Shown one piece after another: positions 63,953 through 64,000 of a DNA stretch of 64,000 nt; position 1 is the first letter of the stretch; the number at the start of each line of letters is the position of its first letter. The position numbers and the translations under genes were made by a program. The DNA is from Cyanoderma ruficeps (Eukaryota > Chordata > Aves > Passeriformes > Timaliidae), in the NCBI GenBank assembly GCA_008694505.1, contig VZDJ01000219.1:4238081-4302080 (forward strand), read 5' to 3'. The notes beneath the pieces were generated by a model that saw only the letters and a list, made by a program, of their open reading frames with translations, searched no databases and had not been told where the DNA came from.

Positions 63953-64000
63953 TTAAAGTTAAGTCATTGGACTGCCTGCAATATTTTAAATATCCTTGTT

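Overview
This window is vertebrate nuclear DNA. It is most likely from a bird, because it is AT-rich, has long introns and carries several degraded CR1 LINE 3' ends with the avian-style ATTCTGTG tail. CR1 also occurs in other reptiles, and I cannot name a species. The one gene I can support is the 5' part of GABRB2, the GABA-A receptor beta-2 subunit, on the + strand. Four coding exons join in frame into residues 1-152 plus two bases of codon 153. Their coding lengths are 77, 92, 68 and 221 nt; the last three are the sizes usual for GABRB genes. The window ends inside intron 4, so the Cys-loop, the transmembrane helices and the 3' end lie outside.

Layout. Bases 1-9829 are AT-rich 5' flank with no recognisable exon. 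In mammals GABRA6 lies head-to-head upstream of GABRB2, but no part of it is visible here. Bases 9830-11760 are a strong CpG island, the likely promoter region. A consensus splice donor after 11126 and a consensus acceptor at 11900 suggest a noncoding first exon. A near-perfect NRF1 palindrome (11958-11969) lies about 90 nt upstream of the GABRB2 ATG, inside a 19-codon upstream ORF. Exons 1-3 are compact (12057-13293; intron 1 is only 126 nt). A second CpG-rich block (12815-13690) surrounds exon 3. Intron 3 is about 45.5 kb (13294-58815), exon 4 is 58816-59036, and intron 4 runs off the window.

Intron 3 holds an old nonautonomous endogenous retrovirus-like element (50597-52255) with two diverged LTRs and a GC-rich modular interior, plus CR1 remnants, two long poly(T) tracts and several perfect inverted repeats. 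A further CR1 lies in intron 4. Four single N bases are present, three of them in homopolymers, which looks like an assembly-polishing artefact.

I found no convincing undescribed biological system. The observations most worth checking are the NRF1/uORF arrangement at the start of GABRB2, a decoy acceptor 61 nt upstream of exon 4 that would add a frameshift, nested alternative hairpins that look like template-switch scars, complementary AAAC/GTTT repeats at the two ends of intron 3, and the modular YY1-like repeats in the retroviral element.
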